Positions 55,071 to 63,083 of a DNA stretch of 64,000 nt are shown piece after piece. The position numbers were made by a program, and so were the translations under genes. Source of the DNA: Streptomyces sp. RKND-216 (GTDB taxonomy: Bacteria > Actinomycetota > Actinomycetes > Streptomycetales > Streptomycetaceae). The stretch spans positions 3,367,501 to 3,431,500 of the forward strand of contig NZ_SSBQ01000002.1 in assembly GCF_004795255.1 (NCBI RefSeq). Reading direction: 5' to 3'. Below the pieces are notes generated by a model, which was not told where the DNA came from, searched no databases, and worked only from the letters and a program-made list of their open reading frames with translations. Each line of letters starts with the position of its first letter. Position 1 is the stretch's first letter.

Positions 55071-56720
55071 ATGCCCACGTCCGTCGCCGACGTGCTGGCG
55101 CTGCCCGCGGTCGCCGAGGGCGCGCCGCAGGTGCTGGCCGGGCACGACCTGCTGGACCGGCCGGTGCGCTGGGTGCACGTCAGCGAGGTGCCGGAGATCG
55201 CCGGGCTGCTCCAGGGAGGCGAACTGCTGCTCACCACCGGTGTGGCGCTGCCGGACGCGACCGAACGGCTCGGCGCCTACGTCGACGAACTGGCCGCCGC
55301 AGGGGTGAGCGGGCTGGTGCTGGAGCTGGGCCGGCGCTTCGCGGAGGCTCCGCGGCCGCTGGTGCACGCCGCCGCACGGGCCGGGCTGCCGTTGGTGGTG
55401 CTGCGCCGCGAGGTGCGGTACGTGCAGGTGACGCAGGCCGCGCAGGAGCTGATCGCCGGAGAGCAGTTCGCCCGGCTGGCGTTGTCCGAACGCATCCACA
55501 ACCTGTTCACCACGCTCAGCGTGGAGGGCGCCGCCACCGCCGACGTGCTGCGGCACACCGCGGAGCTGACCGGCATGTCGGTGGTGCTGGAGAACCTCTC
55601 GCACCAGGTGCTCGCGCACCACACGACCGGCCGGGAGCGGGCCGCGCTGCTGCGGGCTTGGGAACGCCGCTCCCGGGAGGCGGTGGCCGGGGGACGTTCC
55701 GGTGCGGCCGGGCCCGAGGGCTGGCTGGTCACCCCGGTCGGTGCCCGCGGCGAGGTGTGGGGGCGGCTGATCCTGGCCGGTGAGCGCCCCCGCGCCGACG
55801 ATCACCTGCTGCTCGTCCTGGAGCGTGCGGCGACGGCGCTGGCCATGAACCGGCTCGCCGAACGCGACCGGGAGAGCCTGGAGTCGCATGCGCACCGCAC
55901 GCTGCTTGCGGACCTGCTGCACGGTGAACTCCCCCCGGCCGAGGACGTCCACGCACAGACCGCCGCGCTGGGGGTGCCGACGGCCCGGCGTGAACTGCTC
56001 GCCGTCGTGGTGCGGTTGGAGGCCGGTCCGGGGAGTCTGCGGGCGGGGGAGACGCCGTCGGTGCGGGAACAGGCGCAGGACCGGGAGGACGCGGAGGCCG
56101 TCACCAGCGCCGTCCGCGACGCCGGGGTGCGGGCGCTGGTCGCGCCGTTGAGCCGAGCGCGCGTCGGGCTGCTGCTCACCCTGGGGCGGAGCGACGACCC
56201 GCACGCCGTGCTCTCCCGTCTCGCGGACGCGGTGCACGACCGGCTCGCCCGCTGCGCCCGTCCGCGCCGGGGCCGGCTGGGCGTCAGCACGCCGATGGAG
56301 GATGTGACCGAGGTGCGGCGGGCGTTCGCGGAGGCGGAGCAGGTCGCGGACGCGGCCGCGGGCTCCTCGCCCGGCAGGGCGTACCACCGGCTGCCGGACG
56401 TGCGGGTGCGCGGCCTGCTGTACCTGCTGCGCGCTGACCCGCGCGTACAGGGCTTCGTGGAACGGGAGCTGGCGCCGCTGCTGGCGTACGACGACGCGCA
56501 CGGGACCGATCTGCTCGGTGTGCTGCGCGCGTATCTGGAGAAGGGCCGGAACAAGTCGGCGGCCGCGGACGCGCTGCACCTGAGCCGGCCGACGTTCTAC
56601 GGCCGGCTCGCCACGGTCGAGCGGGTGCTCGAAGTCCCGCTGGACGCGCCGGAGTCGGCGTTGAGCCTGCACGTCGCTGTGCTGGCGCTGGACGCCGTGC
56701 GGGGCAGTGAAGGGGCGTGA
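55071..56720 (+). CDS. PucR-family transcriptional regulator
   Basis: 549 aa from ATG 55071 with a strong GAGAGGAGG. An N-terminal PucR domain (SVADVLALPAVAEGAPQVLA, RWVHVSEVPEIAGLLQGGEL, GLVLELGRRFAEAPRPLVHA) leads to a GGDEF-like/CdaR linker domain and a C-terminal helix-turn-helix DLLGVLRAYLEKGRNKSAAA with LHLSRPTFYGRLATVERVL. The family activates degradation genes in response to an effector; here it is divergent from mmsA, its probable target. Confidence 0.92.
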   Translation: MPTSVADVLALPAVAEGAPQVLAGHDLLDRPVRWVHVSEVPEIAGLLQGGELLLTTGVALPDATERLGAYVDELAAAGVSGLVLELGRRFAEAPRPLVHAAARAGLPLVVLRREVRYVQVTQAAQELIAGEQFARLALSERIHNLFTTLSVEGAATADVLRHTAELTGMSVVLENLSHQVLAHHTTGRERAALLRAWERRSREAVAGGRSGAAGPEGWLVTPVGARGEVWGRLILAGERPRADDHLLLVLERAATALAMNRLAERDRESLESHAHRTLLADLLHGELPPAEDVHAQTAALGVPTARRELLAVVVRLEAGPGSLRAGETPSVREQAQDREDAEAVTSAVRDAGVRALVAPLSRARVGLLLTLGRSDDPHAVLSRLADAVHDRLARCARPRRGRLGVSTPMEDVTEVRRAFAEAEQVADAAAGSSPGRAYHRLPDVRVRGLLYLLRADPRVQGFVERELAPLLAYDDAHGTDLLGVLRAYLEKGRNKSAAADALHLSRPTFYGRLATVERVLEVPLDAPESALSLHVAVLALDAVRGSEGA

Positions 56721-56811
56721 GGCGACGGGGCGGACGGGGTGACGACCCGGACGACCGGTGCCGGACGGGGGCCGCAGAAACCCGCCCGGCACCCTCGGCC
56801 GCCCGCCGGTG

Positions 56812-56994
56812 TCAGGGCGAGTGGCGGTTGTCCTGCGGCTCGTTCGCGGTGGGGCTGCTGCCCGTCGGTGCGGAGATTTGCTGGCCGGAGGGCGGTGCCG
56901 GGGTGTGACGCTGGGCGAGCGCCGGGCCGGTCGCGGCGGCGGCCAGGCCGAGGGCGAGGGCGCCCACGGCTAGCAGTTTACCGGTGCGTATCAC
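56812..56994 (-). CDS. small secreted peptide with AfsS-like RHTP/NRHSP motifs
   Basis: 60 aa from GTG 56994, with AGAGGAG just upstream. A signal peptide (VIRTGKLLAVGALALGLAAA, cleaved after ALA) gives a mature peptide of about 33 residues: QRHTPAPPSG at its start and DNRHSP as its last residues, linked by Ser/Thr/Pro/Gln. The (N/Q)RH(T/S)P motif also occurs twice in AfsS encoded 205 bp upstream. It lies downstream of afsS in the same direction, after its terminator hairpin. Its function is unknown and no named family was recognised. Confidence 0.7.
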   Translation of the reverse strand: MIRTGKLLAVGALALGLAAAATGPALAQRHTPAPPSGQQISAPTGSSPTANEPQDNRHSP

Positions 56995-57130
56995 GACAAC
57001 TCCTCTGTACGGGACGGTACTTCCGACTTCCCGGTCCCGACGGTAGGCGCTTGAGAGGGCTACAGGACCGGGACCGGCGGACCGGTGCGTGCCGGAGGGC
57101 GGGAATCGGCCCTTCTCCGCACACGTCGGA

Positions 57131-57171
57131 CCCGGCACCGGCGAAGCCCCCTCTTCGCCGCCGGTGCCGGG
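57131..57171 (-). terminator. hairpin terminator of afsS
   Basis: CCCGGCACCGG / CCGGTGCCGGG (11 bp) with an inner CGAAG / CTTCG stem and a 3-nt bulge lies 29 bp after the afsS stop. Confidence 0.7.
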
Positions 57172-57199
57172 AGCCGTGCGTCCCCCGTGGTCGGTGGGC

Positions 57200-57424
57200 T
57201 CAGTCGGCCGGTTCGGCCGGGGTGTGACGGTTCTTCTGCGGACGTGCCCCCGGCTTCCCGGGCTCCGCCGCGATGGTGGCCGCCTGCTCCGGCGGGTCGG
57301 CCGGCGCCTGCGGCGCGTCGGCGTCCGGACGCAGTTCCACCGGGGAGATGGGTGTGTGCCGGTTCATGGCGGTGAGTTCGGTCTCCTCGACCGGCTCCGT
57401 GGTCGCGGTGTCGTTGGTGGCCAT
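57200..57424 (-). CDS. afsS: AfsS-like small regulatory protein
   Basis: 74 aa from ATG 57424 with GAGGAGGGG 4 nt upstream. It is hydrophilic and acidic with two copies of a motif like those repeated in S. coelicolor AfsS: MNRHTPISPVEL and KNRHTPAEP*, linked by a Pro/Ala/Asp-rich region. In S. coelicolor AfsS (AfsR2) is a pleiotropic activator of antibiotic synthesis, made under AfsR control. It lies downstream of afsR on the same strand, as there. A SARP-type direct repeat lies 168-189 bp upstream. The match is from motif, size and position. Confidence 0.85.
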   Translation of the reverse strand: MATNDTATTEPVEETELTAMNRHTPISPVELRPDADAPQAPADPPEQAATIAAEPGKPGARPQKNRHTPAEPAD

Positions 57425-57571
57425 CTGTCCCCTCCTCGGGCTGCGGTCCGTGCTGCACCCCGCCCGGCGGCTCCCCCGTCGGCCGCCGGGCGGGTGCAGC
57501 GGAGCGCTCACCCTATGCGGGGGCGAGCGCTTCCCCCCTCGGGCCGCCTGTCCCCCGTCGCGGCGCCCCGA

Positions 57572-57613
57572 CAGGTAAGACGATGCCGGGCGGCGATAAA
57601 CGAATGATGAACG
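57572..57613 (-). promoter_or_regulatory. AfsR-type direct repeat and afsS promoter
   Basis: On the minus strand, CGTTCATCATT and CGTTTATCGCC are 11-bp direct repeats in register (57613-57592), the spacing SARP proteins bind. A -10-like TACCTG lies at 57577-57572. It is 150-190 bp before the afsS ATG, in the 296-bp gene-free stretch between afsR and afsS. By analogy with S. coelicolor, phosphorylated AfsR should activate from here. Confidence 0.6.
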
Positions 57614-57720
57614 TCCGCTTGTCAGCGTTCTTGAGCTGGTCACGCGGGGGCGGAGAAGGAGGGAGGGGCGGAGGGCGACCCCCGCTCCGGGGCACGTGGG
57701 AGGGGCGTGGGGGAACCGCT

Positions 57721-60675
57721 TCAGACGGCGACGACTGTCTCCAGCAGGGCCCGTACCTCGGCCGCCTCGTCGGACCCCGACTCCTCGTAGGTGCCCAGCG
57801 CCTCCTCCCAGCAGGCCTGCGCGCGCCGGTTGTGCCCTATGGCGTCGAGACAGCGGCCGAGCACCGTCAGGGCGTCCGCGTGGCGCCAGGACCCGCCGGT
57901 GTGGCGGACGATGGCGAGGGCCTGCTCGGCCCGCTCCGCCCCCGCGGCGTGCTCGCCGTCGGCGAGGTGCAGTTCGGCGAGCCGGAAGTGCGCCATGCCC
58001 TCCCACAGCCGCTGGCGGCTCTGCCGGAAGACCTCCAGGGAACGGTCCAGGCTGGTCTTCGCATCGTCGTACCGGCCTGCTGCGGTGAGGGCCATGCCGA
58101 GTGCGTACAGGCCGTTGCCCAGCCGGGTGGTGACGGCGAGGCTGCTGTAGATGTCCACTGCCTGCCGGCTGAGCTCCACGGCGCTCTCGGTCCGGCCCAG
58201 GCCCAGCCTGGCCCGCGCCAGGTTGCACAGCGCGCTGGCCACGGACGGCTCGTTGCGGTCGGCGCGGAAGCAGTCCAGCGCCTGGCTGAGGAACTCCTCG
58301 GCGTCCGCGAACCGGTTCTGGCAGTTGGCGACGATGCCGCGGTCGTTGAGCGCGTACGCCTCGGCGATCGGGTCCTGTGCCGCCAGCCCCAGAACTCCGG
58401 CGACCCGGGCCTCCTCGTCCGCCTCGTCGAAGCGGCCCACGGTCAGGTACAGGCCGGTCAGCACCGAACGGGCCCGCGCCTCCGTCCGTCCGGCACCCGC
58501 CCGGCAGGCGGCCTCCCGCAGTGCGAGGGCGGTCTCCTCGTAGGCGCGGATGTTCATCCCCGCCTCGCTGAGCGCCGTGGTGACCATCAGCAGGTCGACG
58601 GCCCGCTCCAGCGTCGCGCCGGAGGCGAGCTGCCGTGCACAGGCCAGGTAGCAGGCCGACTCGGCGAACAGCCAGTCCACCGCGGTGGACTGGTCCGGGA
58701 AGCGGAGTCCGTCGCGGTCCGTGGGCGCCAGGTGGTCGACGAGCCGTTCGCCGGGCTGGTCGAGGGCGTACACCCCGGCTGCGGTGGCCAGGTAGAAGTC
58801 CAGGAGCCGGCTCAGCGCCGCATCCCGTTCGGCGGGGGGTTGTTCGTCCCGCTCGGCGCACTGGCGGGCGTACAGGCGCAGCAGGTCGTGGAAGCGGTAG
58901 CGGCCCGGTGCGGCCGACTCCAGGAGAGAGGTGTCGACCAGCGACTCCAGCAGGTCCTCCGCCTCCGCCGGTTCACGGTCCAGCAGCGCGGCGGCGGCGT
59001 GCAGCGCGATGTCCGGGCCGTCGGCCAGGCCGAGCAGGCGGAACGCGCGGGCCTGGTCCTTGTCGAGCTGGCTGTAGCCGAGTTCGAAGGTCGCCTTCAC
59101 CGCCTGGTCGCCTGCCTGGAGTTCGTCCAGTCGGCGCCGTTCGTCGGCGAGCTTCGAGGCGAGGACGTCGACCGTCCAGGTGCGGCGTGCGGCGAGCCGT
59201 GAGGCGGCGATGCGGATCGCCAGCGGCAGGAAGCCGCAGGCCGCCACCACGTCCATGGCCGCCTGCCGTTCGGCGTTCACGCGTTCCGCGCCGACGATGC
59301 GGGTGAAGAGGGTCATCGCCTCCTCGGGGCTCATCACGTCCAGGTCGACCAGGTGGGCGCCGGCCAGGTCCACCATGCGGGTGCGGCTGGTCACGAGTGC
59401 CGCGCAACCCTCCGCGCCCGGCAGCAGCGGGCGTACCTGCGCGGCGTCCCGGGCGTTGTCCAGCAGGGTCAGCACGCGCCGGCCGGCGAGCCGTGAACGG
59501 AACAGCGCCGCACGCTCCTCAACTCCGTCGGGAATGGCCGGATCCGGTGTGCCCAGGGCCCGCAGGAACGCCCCGAGCACGGCCTCCGGGTCCGCCGCCG
59601 ACGGGCCTGCGCCCTGGAGGTCGACGTAGAGCTGGCCGTCGGGAAAGTGCTCCCGTGCCGCGTGGGCGACGTGCACCGCGAGCGTCGTCTTGCCCACGCC
59701 GCCGATGCCGGCGACGGCCGACACGGCCATCACCGTGCCCTCGGCCGTGGCCAGTTCGTCGCCCAGTTCCGCGACCAGGCCGGCCCGGCCGGTGAAGTCG
59801 GACACGGTGGCCGGGAGTTGCGCGGGGCGGGCGATCTCCGCTTCCTCGCCGGAGGTCGCCGCGGGGGCGTCACCGGGGAGCCGCAGGCCGTCGTCGGCCT
59901 CCAGAATGCGCCGCTGGAGTTCGGACAGCTCCGGGCGCGGGTCCACGCCGAGTTCGTCCGCCAGCAGGCGGCGGGTGTCGGCGTACACCGCGAGGGCCTC
60001 GGCCTGCCGGCCGCTGCGGTAGAGCGCGAGCATCAGCAGTTCGCGCAGCCGCTCCCGCAGCGGGTGGGCCGCGGTGAGCGCGGTCAGTTCGGAGACCGCG
60101 TTGGCGTGGCAGCCGACCTGGAGGTCGAGATCCAGGCCGTGTTCGGCCAGCGTCAGCCGCCACTCCTCCAGCCGGGCCCGCTGCGTCTGCGCGTACGGGC
60201 CCGGGACGTGGGCCAGGGACTCACCGGTCCACTGCTGCAGCGCCGCGTCGTACAGCTGCCGGGCGCGCGCGGGGTCGCCGGCGGCCTCCGCCTTCTCCGC
60301 CTGCTCGGCGTACTCGGCGGCGACGTCGAGGTCGACACGCACGTCCGCGTCGCGCACCCGCAGCGCGTACCCGCCCGATTCGCTCACCAGGTGCTCCGCG
60401 TCCGGCCCGAGGGCCTTCCGCAGCCGGGACGCGTACGTGCGCACGGCGGCCTTCGCCTGGTCGGGCGGGTCATCGCCCCACAGACCGTCGATGAGGCGCT
60501 CGGCGGTGGCCGTACGACCCGCGTGCAGCAACAGGACGGCCAGCAGCGCCTTCTGCTGGGGCGAGCCGGTCGGCAGCTGCGCCTCTCCCCGCCAGGCGAG
60601 CACCGGGCCGAGCACGGTGAAGCGCAGTCTGTCGCGCTGCCCGGGTTCCCGTGTGCTGTGGCCCTCGGCACCCAT
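57721..60675 (-). CDS. afsR: global regulator AfsR (SARP + NB-ARC + TPR)
   Basis: 984 aa from ATG 60675 (MGAEGHSTREPG; ATG 60738 also has a ribosome site and would give 1005 aa). The SARP DNA-binding region is LRFTVLGPVLAWRGEAQLPT, LIDGLWGDDPPDQAKAAVRT and YASRLRKALGPDAEHLVSES, followed by the BTAD domain with AVYADTRRLLADELGVDPRP. The NB-ARC ATPase has Walker A VAGIGGVGKTTLAVHVA, and VLTLLDNARDAAQVRPLLPG and GCAALVTSRTRMVDLAGAHL. C-terminal TPRs (VELSRQAVDIYSSLAVTTRL, LEVFRQSRQRLWEGMAHFRL) complete it. It is phosphorylated by AfsK and activates afsS. Confidence 0.93.
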   Translation of the reverse strand: MGAEGHSTREPGQRDRLRFTVLGPVLAWRGEAQLPTGSPQQKALLAVLLLHAGRTATAERLIDGLWGDDPPDQAKAAVRTYASRLRKALGPDAEHLVSESGGYALRVRDADVRVDLDVAAEYAEQAEKAEAAGDPARARQLYDAALQQWTGESLAHVPGPYAQTQRARLEEWRLTLAEHGLDLDLQVGCHANAVSELTALTAAHPLRERLRELLMLALYRSGRQAEALAVYADTRRLLADELGVDPRPELSELQRRILEADDGLRLPGDAPAATSGEEAEIARPAQLPATVSDFTGRAGLVAELGDELATAEGTVMAVSAVAGIGGVGKTTLAVHVAHAAREHFPDGQLYVDLQGAGPSAADPEAVLGAFLRALGTPDPAIPDGVEERAALFRSRLAGRRVLTLLDNARDAAQVRPLLPGAEGCAALVTSRTRMVDLAGAHLVDLDVMSPEEAMTLFTRIVGAERVNAERQAAMDVVAACGFLPLAIRIAASRLAARRTWTVDVLASKLADERRRLDELQAGDQAVKATFELGYSQLDKDQARAFRLLGLADGPDIALHAAAALLDREPAEAEDLLESLVDTSLLESAAPGRYRFHDLLRLYARQCAERDEQPPAERDAALSRLLDFYLATAAGVYALDQPGERLVDHLAPTDRDGLRFPDQSTAVDWLFAESACYLACARQLASGATLERAVDLLMVTTALSEAGMNIRAYEETALALREAACRAGAGRTEARARSVLTGLYLTVGRFDEADEEARVAGVLGLAAQDPIAEAYALNDRGIVANCQNRFADAEEFLSQALDCFRADRNEPSVASALCNLARARLGLGRTESAVELSRQAVDIYSSLAVTTRLGNGLYALGMALTAAGRYDDAKTSLDRSLEVFRQSRQRLWEGMAHFRLAELHLADGEHAAGAERAEQALAIVRHTGGSWRHADALTVLGRCLDAIGHNRRAQACWEEALGTYEESGSDEAAEVRALLETVVAV

Positions 60676-60800
60676 GCTGCCCCCTGCCGTCCCTCGCCCT
60701 CGGCTGGCTTCCCAACCGGCCAGTGTGCCTTGTTCCATGCCTTCCCGTCAGCTCAGTACCAGCCGCGTGCGCGCTGCGTCGTGACCGGCGGGCCCGGCGG

Positions 60801-61568
60801 TCACGACACGGCGCGCTTGCGGGCCTCGATCAGGAAGCGGGTGGTGGTGGCGACGAACGGACCGTCCGCCTCGATGCGTTCGTGCAGCGCGCGGAGTTCC
60901 TCCCGGTACCGCTCGACGGTGAAGCCGGGCACGATCCAGATCACCTTGCGCAGGAACCACACCACCGCACCCACGTCGTGGAACGCGGTGTGCAGCGACT
61001 CCGACCGCAGGTCGGTGACGGTCAGGCCGGCGGCCTCCGCCGCGGCGCGGGCGTCGTCCGGATGCCGTCGGCTCCGCGTCCCGGCGGGCTGCGGTCCGAG
61101 GAAGTGCTCGGTCACCTCGAACACGCTCGCCGGACCGACCTGCTGGGAGAAGTACGTGCCGCCGGGCCGCAGTACGCGGGCGATCTCCTCCCACCAGGTG
61201 GTCACCGGGTGCCGGCTGACGACCAGGTCGAACGCCTCGTCGGCGAAGGGCAGGGGCGGCTCGTCCGCGTCGGCGACCACGGTCACTCCGCGCGGATGCA
61301 GCAGGCGTGTGGCCTTCGCGACGTTCGGCGGCCAGGACTCGGTCGCCACCGTCGGCACGGGCAGCCGCGTCACGCCGGCGAGTACCTCGCCACCGCCGGT
61401 CTGGACGTCCAGCGCGGCGGAGGCGCGGGCCATCCGGTCGCCCATCATGCGCTGGTAGCCCCAGGAGGGGCGCTGCTCGGTCGCCCGGCCGTCGAGCCAG
61501 GAGAAGTCCCAGCCCGTGACGGGTGCGGCTGCGGCCTCGGCCACCAGGTCCTCGAAGGTGCGCGTCAT
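60801..61568 (-). CDS. SAM-dependent methyltransferase
   Basis: 255 aa from ATG 61568 (MTRTFEDLVAEAAAAPVTGW). Class I methyltransferase: a motif I region around RASAALDVQTGGGEVLAGVT (residues 47-66), motif II-like VVADADEPPLPFADEAFDLV, VVSRHPVTTWWEEIARVLRP and GGTYFSQQVGPASVFEVTEH. The target is unknown; the group includes UbiE-like enzymes. It lies upstream of afsR on the same strand and divergent from the LacI gene. Confidence 0.85.
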   Translation of the reverse strand: MTRTFEDLVAEAAAAPVTGWDFSWLDGRATEQRPSWGYQRMMGDRMARASAALDVQTGGGEVLAGVTRLPVPTVATESWPPNVAKATRLLHPRGVTVVADADEPPLPFADEAFDLVVSRHPVTTWWEEIARVLRPGGTYFSQQVGPASVFEVTEHFLGPQPAGTRSRRHPDDARAAAEAAGLTVTDLRSESLHTAFHDVGAVVWFLRKVIWIVPGFTVERYREELRALHERIEADGPFVATTTRFLIEARKRAVS

Positions 61569-61662
61569 CCCCCGAGGGTTCCAGCCACGCTCGCGTCGGG
61601 CCAGCGGCTTTCGGTCCAACCATGGGCGCAACGCCCGTTCAGGCCGTGAAGTCGCCACGGGG

Positions 61663-61678
61663 ATGTACACGTTTACAT
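61663..61678. promoter_or_regulatory. LacI-family operator-like palindrome
   Basis: ATGTACACGTTTACAT is a near-palindrome (14 of 16 positions symmetrical) with an ACGT core; its centre differs by one base from TGTAAACGTTTACA, a classic LacI-family operator pattern. It lies 176 bp before the LacI gene in the 285-bp gene-free region 61569-61853. Confidence 0.6.
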
Positions 61679-61774
61679 TCCGTCGCAGTCGCCGCCAAAA
61701 CAGCACGAAAGCCCCATCACGGAACACTTCTTCGCTCTGTCGGGCCCTGGAAGGAAGAGAGTCCGTTCAAGGCA

Positions 61775-61803
61775 TTGCAACGCGTTTTCAGCCGCCCTAT
61801 GTT
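61775..61803 (+). promoter_or_regulatory. probable promoter of the LacI-family gene
   Basis: TTGCAA, a 17-bp spacer and TATGTT form a good HrdB-type promoter ending about 50 bp before ATG 61854. A weaker palindromic word around ACGCGT overlaps the spacer start. Confidence 0.6.
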
Positions 61804-61853
61804 CGAGTCCACTCGCAGGGGCCGACCCCGCGGGACGAGTGTTCGGAGGCGTG

Positions 61854-62945
61854 ATGGCCGCGACCATCATCGACGTCGCCCGCCGTGCGGGACTGTCGAC
61901 GGCGACGGTGTCACGGGCGCTGCGCGGGCTGCCGAACGTCTCCGAGAGCGCCCGGGCCCGCGTCCAGCAGGCGGCGGAAGAGCTGTCGTACACCGTCTCG
62001 CCCATCGCGTCCCAGCTCAGCTCCGGACGCACCGGCGCCGTCGGCGTCGTCCTGCCCTTCGTCAACCGCTGGTTCTTCGGCCAGGTGGTGTCCGGCATCG
62101 ACTCGGTGCTGCGCGCCCACGACATGGACCTGCTGCTCTACAACCTGGGCGACACCCGGGTGCACGAGCGGTTCTTCGAGAGGATGCCGGTGCGCCGCCG
62201 GGTCGATGCGCTGATCGTGCTGACCCTGCCGCTGTCCGAGGACGAGACCCGCGCGCTCTCCTCGCTGGCGGTGCCGGTCGCCGTGCTGGGCGAGCCCACC
62301 CCGCCGTTCTGGAACGTGCGCATCGACAACTCGGGGGCGGCAGCGACGGCCGTACGGCACCTGGTCAACCTCGGGCACCGGCGCATCGGGCTGATCACCG
62401 GTGCCGCGCACGACCCGCGGCGGTTCGCCACGCCGATACTGCGCCGCGACGCCTACCGCACGGCGCTGGAGGCGGCGGGCATCCGGTACGACCCCAGGCT
62501 GGAGGCGATGGGGCACTTCGGCATCGAGGAGGGCGCCGCAGCAATGGCGCAGCTGCTCACCCTGCCCGAGCCGCCGACCGCGGTCTTCGCCGAATCCGAC
62601 GAAATGGCGTTCGGCGCGCTGCGCACGCTGCGCCGGATGCGGCTGCGCTGCCCCGAGGACGTCTCCGTCATCGGCTTCGACGACCACGAGACCGCCCACC
62701 TGATGGACCTGACGACCATCGCCCAACCGGTGGTGGAGCAGGGTGCCTTACTCGCCCGCCTGGTGCTCAAGGCGCTCGCGGGCTCGCACGAGGAGCCGTC
62801 GGACACGGTCCTCCCGACCCGGCTCGTCGTCCGGGGCACCACCGGAGTCGCCCGGCGCGACGCGGCTCCCGGCGTCCCGCCGTCACCCGGCGCCGCCACC
62901 GACAGCGGAACCGGCACCCGCGGAGCCCGTTCCCCCGTCCCTTGA
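61854..62945 (+). CDS. LacI-family sugar-responsive regulator (TTA codon)
   Basis: 363 aa from ATG 61854 (GTG 61851 adjacent) with CGGAGG. N-terminal LacI helix-turn-helix TIIDVARRAGLSTATVSRAL with RGLPNVSESARARVQQAAEE, hinge LSYTVSPIASQLSSGRTGAV, and type I periplasmic-binding sensor (GVVLPFVNRWFFGQVVSGID, AVLGEPTPPFWNVRIDNSGA, GLITGAAHDPRRFATPILRR, SVIGFDDHETAHLMDLTTIA). The Leu in EQGALLARLV is encoded by TTA at 62748, the codon read by the bldA tRNA. It is followed by a sugar-binding lipoprotein gene, suggesting control of a sugar-uptake operon. Confidence 0.92.
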   Translation: MAATIIDVARRAGLSTATVSRALRGLPNVSESARARVQQAAEELSYTVSPIASQLSSGRTGAVGVVLPFVNRWFFGQVVSGIDSVLRAHDMDLLLYNLGDTRVHERFFERMPVRRRVDALIVLTLPLSEDETRALSSLAVPVAVLGEPTPPFWNVRIDNSGAAATAVRHLVNLGHRRIGLITGAAHDPRRFATPILRRDAYRTALEAAGIRYDPRLEAMGHFGIEEGAAAMAQLLTLPEPPTAVFAESDEMAFGALRTLRRMRLRCPEDVSVIGFDDHETAHLMDLTTIAQPVVEQGALLARLVLKALAGSHEEPSDTVLPTRLVVRGTTGVARRDAAPGVPPSPGAATDSGTGTRGARSPVP

Positions 62946-63083
62946 CCCGGCGGGCACCGGCCCGCCCGCCGCCTGCACGACCCACATCCCCCATCGCACC
63001 ACCCGGCGCTCCGCACCCCCGGCCGGAGCCGTCGCGATCCGCTGCACCCGCAGCGCAGACATATCACAGAAAGGCGTGACACC

